Assembly: GCA_035646975.1 (NCBI GenBank)
Contig: DASROJ010000270.1
Coordinates: 1-7,243, forward strand
DNA from: DASROJ01 sp035646975
GTDB lineage: Bacteria; Acidobacteriota; Polarisedimenticolia; JACPZX01; DASXTC01
Direction of reading: 5' to 3'
DNA: 7,243 nt
The stretch's first letter is position 1. Each line of letters starts with the position of its first letter. The notes under the pieces are model-generated. The model worked only from the letters and a program-made list of their open reading frames with translations. It ran no database searches and had not been told where the DNA came from. Both the position numbers and the translations under genes were made by a program. Shown piece by piece: positions 4,565 to 7,243 of the stretch.

Positions 4565-5954
4565 GTCCGAGTTTCTTCATCCGCTTCTGAAGGTGGATGC
4601 GGCTCACCGCGAGCAGCCGGGCGGCCCGGGTGACATTGCCGTCAGTGATCTTCAGCGCTCTGCGGATGGCGGCCAGCTCCGCGGCGACGGCGGCCCGCCG
4701 GGTGATTTCCGCCAGCGGGAGCGACTCGGCGATCGACAGCTGGACGTCGATCGTCCCGATTGGGGCGGCCTCGGGACGTCCCGCCGTCATGTGCGCCAGC
4801 TCGGCCAGATCCTCCGGTTCGACGATCGCCCCCGGTGCGCGGCGCGCGGCCCGCTCGATATGCTCCTCCAGCTCGCGGATGTTGCCGGGCCATGAATACC
4901 GCTGCAGGATGGCGGTGGCGCGGGGCGACAGCCCGGCGATCGTCCTGCCCAGCCGGGCGGAGTAGCGATCGAGCAGCGCCACAGCCAGCGCGGGGATGTC
5001 CGGCAGGCGCTGACGCAGCGGCGGGATGCGGATCGGCAGAACGTTCACCCGGTAGAGGAGGTCCTGCAGCAGGCGGCCCTGTCGCGTCGACTCTTCGAGA
5101 TCTCCGGCCGCCCCGGCCACCAGGCGCAGGTCGGCAGGCACGGTGGCGCTGCCGTCGGCGCGTGTGACCGCCGCGCCCGCCCCGCGTGCCAGCAGGTCGA
5201 CCAGCCGCGCCTGCTCGGGCAGTGGCAGCAGCGTGATGTCCTCCATGAAAAGGGTGCCGCCGTTGGCCCGCTCGAAGACACCGGGCCGCGCCGCGGTGCC
5301 GTAGAGGTCCTCCTGCAGCGACGACGGGTCGATGCCGCTCAGCAGACACCGGATGAACGGGCCCTCCCGGCGTGGCGCCCGTGACTGCGCGTGCAGGCCG
5401 TGCGCGACGATGTGCTTGCCCGATCCGGGCTCGCCGATCACGAGCACCGGCGAGTGAGTGGGCGCGGCGCGTGCGACGAGTTTTTCGATTTCCCTGATCT
5501 CGTCGGACACCCCGAGAAGCAGCGACAGCGGTTTGTCCGGCTCGAGTCTTGCCTCCCGCCGCAGGGCCCTGCAATACCGCAGCGCCCTTGCGACCGCCCG
5601 CTCGAGCTGCTCCGCGTGAACCGGCCACTCGAGGGTGAGACAGGCTCCTGCCAGGATCAGGCCGCGCGCCACCGGACCGGCCGGCACCCCCACGAGCACG
5701 ACGGGCATCAGGTCGGGAAGCCAGCCCAGCAGGCTCGCGACAGCCCGATGCCCGGCACGACCTTCGGGCACGGCGAATATCGCCACTTCGTAGCTTGCCG
5801 AGGCGAGATCGGCCACCGCTGCGTCGAGGCTCGTGGATGAATGGACGAGATGATTCGCGGATTGCAGCAGCGCGACGCAGGCCGCCCGCATCGGCTCGGC
5901 CGCGGGCTCGGTCAGGCTGACGAGCAGGCGCCCCCCGCCGGGATCCCCCATCAT
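4506..5954 (-). CDS. NtrC-architecture regulator with degenerate receiver and AAA+ domains
   Basis: The 482 residues run receiver-like (about 8-130), AAA+ (about 145-385) and Fis-type helix-turn-helix (about 424-464). The receiver lacks its phospho-acceptor: the YDLVLLD pattern reads YEVAIFA (55-61), the N-terminal acidic pocket is LVSLTE, and the conserved Lys before Pro is Trp110. In AAA+, Walker A GEPGSGK (174-180) is intact and Walker B is GGTLFMED (232-239) with the Asp-Glu order reversed. LYGTAARPGVFERANGG (217-233) is about ten residues shorter than normal and omits GAFTGA. Sensor I Thr-Asn is Ala282-Ala283, and the first arginine finger is Leu296, while the second, Arg302, remains. 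WPGNIREL (355-362) and the HTH (GNVTRAARLLAVSRIHLQK) are good. I infer a DNA-binding protein that neither needs phosphorylation nor activates sigma54. ATG 5954 (a second ATG follows at once) has GAGG eight bases upstream and lies 16 bases after the tldE stop. Residues 465-482 are an unusual tail read antisense to the RND-like fragment. Confidence 0.88.
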   Translation of the reverse strand: MMGDPGGGRLLVSLTEPAAEPMRAACVALLQSANHLVHSSTSLDAAVADLASASYEVAIFAVPEGRAGHRAVASLLGWLPDLMPVVLVGVPAGPVARGLILAGACLTLEWPVHAEQLERAVARALRYCRALRREARLEPDKPLSLLLGVSDEIREIEKLVARAAPTHSPVLVIGEPGSGKHIVAHGLHAQSRAPRREGPFIRCLLSGIDPSSLQEDLYGTAARPGVFERANGGTLFMEDITLLPLPEQARLVDLLARGAGAAVTRADGSATVPADLRLVAGAAGDLEESTRQGRLLQDLLYRVNVLPIRIPPLRQRLPDIPALAVALLDRYSARLGRTIAGLSPRATAILQRYSWPGNIRELEEHIERAARRAPGAIVEPEDLAELAHMTAGRPEAAPIGTIDVQLSIAESLPLAEITRRAAVAAELAAIRRALKITDGNVTRAARLLAVSRIHLQKRMKKLGLRSSPPNAPASDPEPRSRR

Positions 5955-5970
5955 CCGGTCATCCTCGGGC

Positions 5971-7243
5971 TCAGGTGCCGCTGACGGCGATGTCCATCAG
6001 CAGCGTCGTGGAGCCGGCGCCGCCGCCCGGCATGAATCTCAGGTCGGTGCCGACACCCGCGATTGACTTGAGCAGATCGACCACGTTGCCGGCGATGCCG
6101 ACCCGATCCACCGGGGCGTCCGGGCGTCCCGCCTTCAGTGTCATTCCGGACGCACCCAGCGAAAAATCGCCGGAGATCGGATCGATGGTGTGAAGCCCCA
6201 TCACCTCGTTGATGTAGATGCCGTCACCCGCCTCCATCAGCAGCGCCTGCGGCGCCGCGCCGGTGGGCTGCAGGTACAGGGTCGACGGTCCGATGTGAGG
6301 CGGGCTCTTGAACGAACGCCGGAACGCGTTGCCGGTCGGAGCGGCCCCCATGCGCAGCGACGAATAGGTGGAGTGAAGAAAACCCTTGAGCACTCCCCCC
6401 TCGATCAGCATCGTGCAGCGCGTGGCCACCCCTTCGGCGTCGTAGGGGGCGGAGTGATCGCCGCCCTGCAGCCGACCGTCGTCGAGGACCGTCACCTTGG
6501 CTCCGCCGATCTGCTGTCCGAGGCGCGGCCCCAGCACCGATTTGCCCTTGAGCACATGATCGGCGTGAAGCGCCGGAGAGATCGCCTCGAGCAGACTGGC
6601 CGCCACCGACGGGTCGAGCACCAGGTTGGCCCGCTGCGTGGCGACGCGTCCCGCCCCGAGCTTCATCACCGCCCGCCGCGCCGCCTCGCGTCCGACATGC
6701 GCTGGATCGAGCGCCGCATACCGGATGGCGAAATCGGCGTACCAGCCGCTCTGCAGCTCGCCGCGCTCCTCCGCGTTGACCTCGATGGACGCGTAGACGC
6801 GGCTGAACGGCACGATGCGCCGCAGACCATTGGTGCTGGCGACTTCCACATGACCCGACACGTCGGTGTACTTGCTCTGCCGGACGCGTGTCACGCGCGG
6901 GTCGGTGGCACGCGCCGCTTCCTCGACGCGCCGCGCGGAGCGGATTTTTTCCTGGGGATCGACGCGGGCCAGAAGCGGATCGTGCATCTCCGGTTCGGGG
7001 GTCTCCGACTCGTCGCTTTCCGGAAGACGGTTGGCGTCGTCCGGGTCCGCGTGCGCCAGCAGTCCCTTCGCCATTGCGACGGTCTCGCGCAGCCCTTCGG
7101 GCGACAGGTCCGCGGTGTAGGCGAATCCCACGCGACCGCGATCGAAGAGCCGGAATCCGGCGCCGCGGACATCCTGCGTCTCGAGGCTCTCGATCTTTCC
7201 ATCGGCCACCGCGACGCTGAAGATCGAATGATCTTCGAGAAAT
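5971..7243 (-). CDS. pmbA: TldE/PmbA family metalloprotease subunit, 5'-truncated by window edge
   Basis: TldE (PmbA) is the non-catalytic partner of the TldD zinc protease. The complex degrades unfolded peptides and matures microcin B17 and CcdA in E. coli. The visible 423 residues include the N-terminal beta segment VADGKIESLETQDVRGAGFRLF, GRVGFAYTADLS, VLDPSVAASLLE, VTVLDDGRLQGG followed by PYDAEGVATR, the segment VLKGFLHSTYSS followed by TGNA, and the closing GDFSLGASG and TTLLMDIAVSG blocks. The HExxxH zinc site of TldD is absent, which identifies the E-type subunit. A GTG at 7209 would be a possible start, but the frame stays open to the edge and upstream residues (FLEDHSIFSVAVADG) match the family fold. 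The true start therefore lies outside and about 20-30 residues are missing. The regulator gene follows after 16 bases. A tldD gene would be expected just upstream, beyond the window. Confidence 0.92.
   Translation of the reverse strand, partial: FLEDHSIFSVAVADGKIESLETQDVRGAGFRLFDRGRVGFAYTADLSPEGLRETVAMAKGLLAHADPDDANRLPESDESETPEPEMHDPLLARVDPQEKIRSARRVEEAARATDPRVTRVRQSKYTDVSGHVEVASTNGLRRIVPFSRVYASIEVNAEERGELQSGWYADFAIRYAALDPAHVGREAARRAVMKLGAGRVATQRANLVLDPSVAASLLEAISPALHADHVLKGKSVLGPRLGQQIGGAKVTVLDDGRLQGGDHSAPYDAEGVATRCTMLIEGGVLKGFLHSTYSSLRMGAAPTGNAFRRSFKSPPHIGPSTLYLQPTGAAPQALLMEAGDGIYINEVMGLHTIDPISGDFSLGASGMTLKAGRPDAPVDRVGIAGNVVDLLKSIAGVGTDLRFMPGGGAGSTTLLMDIAVSGT

Noticed and set aside
4557..4575. 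Terminator between the convergent genes
   Set aside because: Only a three-base stem can form around 4557-4571 and the following T-tract is short and interrupted.
4642..5628. 328-codon minus-strand frame inside the regulator
   Set aside because: Same strand but another frame of the regulator. It is Arg/Gly/Ala-rich, with no recognisable domain, while the overlapping frame has clear receiver, AAA+ and HTH patterns.
7207..7209. GTG at 7209 as the tldE start
   Set aside because: The frame remains open to the window end and the upstream residues fit the family's N-terminal strand, so this Val is internal.

Overview
The window comes from a GC-rich bacterial chromosome. The gene content (folate and pantothenate synthesis, a Gram-negative-type deoxynucleoside kinase, TldE/PmbA, an NtrC-like protein and a possible scrap of an RND efflux permease) suggests a Gram-negative lineage. 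Some proteobacteria and Acidobacteriota-like phyla would fit, but I cannot place it more precisely from sequence alone.

Left edge (1-250). There is no gene here. A near-consensus sigma70 promoter on the minus strand fires off the left end. Beside it is a compact 155-bp element with perfect 28-bp terminal inverted repeats and a 9-bp near-perfect flanking duplication. It looks like a MITE inserted between that promoter and folK.

Plus-strand metabolic operon (251-4451). The order is folK (HPPK), a deoxynucleoside kinase, panB, panC, panD and an AlkD-like DNA glycosylase. PanB, PanC and PanD make pantothenate. PanB uses 5,10-methylene-tetrahydrofolate, so FolK supplies the cofactor branch of the same pathway. 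panB and panC overlap by one base, and panC and panD are 23 bases apart. The kinase (deoxynucleoside salvage) and the glycosylase (removal of alkylated bases) are DNA-maintenance passengers.

Junction (4442-4564). Just after the glycosylase stop lies a 34-codon ORF that resembles only the extreme C-terminus of an RND efflux permease. It is bordered by an imperfect direct repeat that includes the glycosylase stop codon. I read this as a deletion or rearrangement scar.

Minus-strand pair (7243 to 4506). A TldE/PmbA gene is cut by the right window edge. It is followed 16 bases later by an NtrC-architecture regulator (receiver, AAA+, Fis-type HTH). Its receiver lacks the phospho-aspartate, and its AAA+ domain lacks the GAFTGA loop, one arginine finger and the sensor I residues. 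It should therefore be neither a phosphorylation-controlled nor a sigma54-activating protein.

I do not see a complete new multi-gene system. The most interesting signals are the MITE, the degenerate regulator linked to tldE, and the RND-remnant junction.
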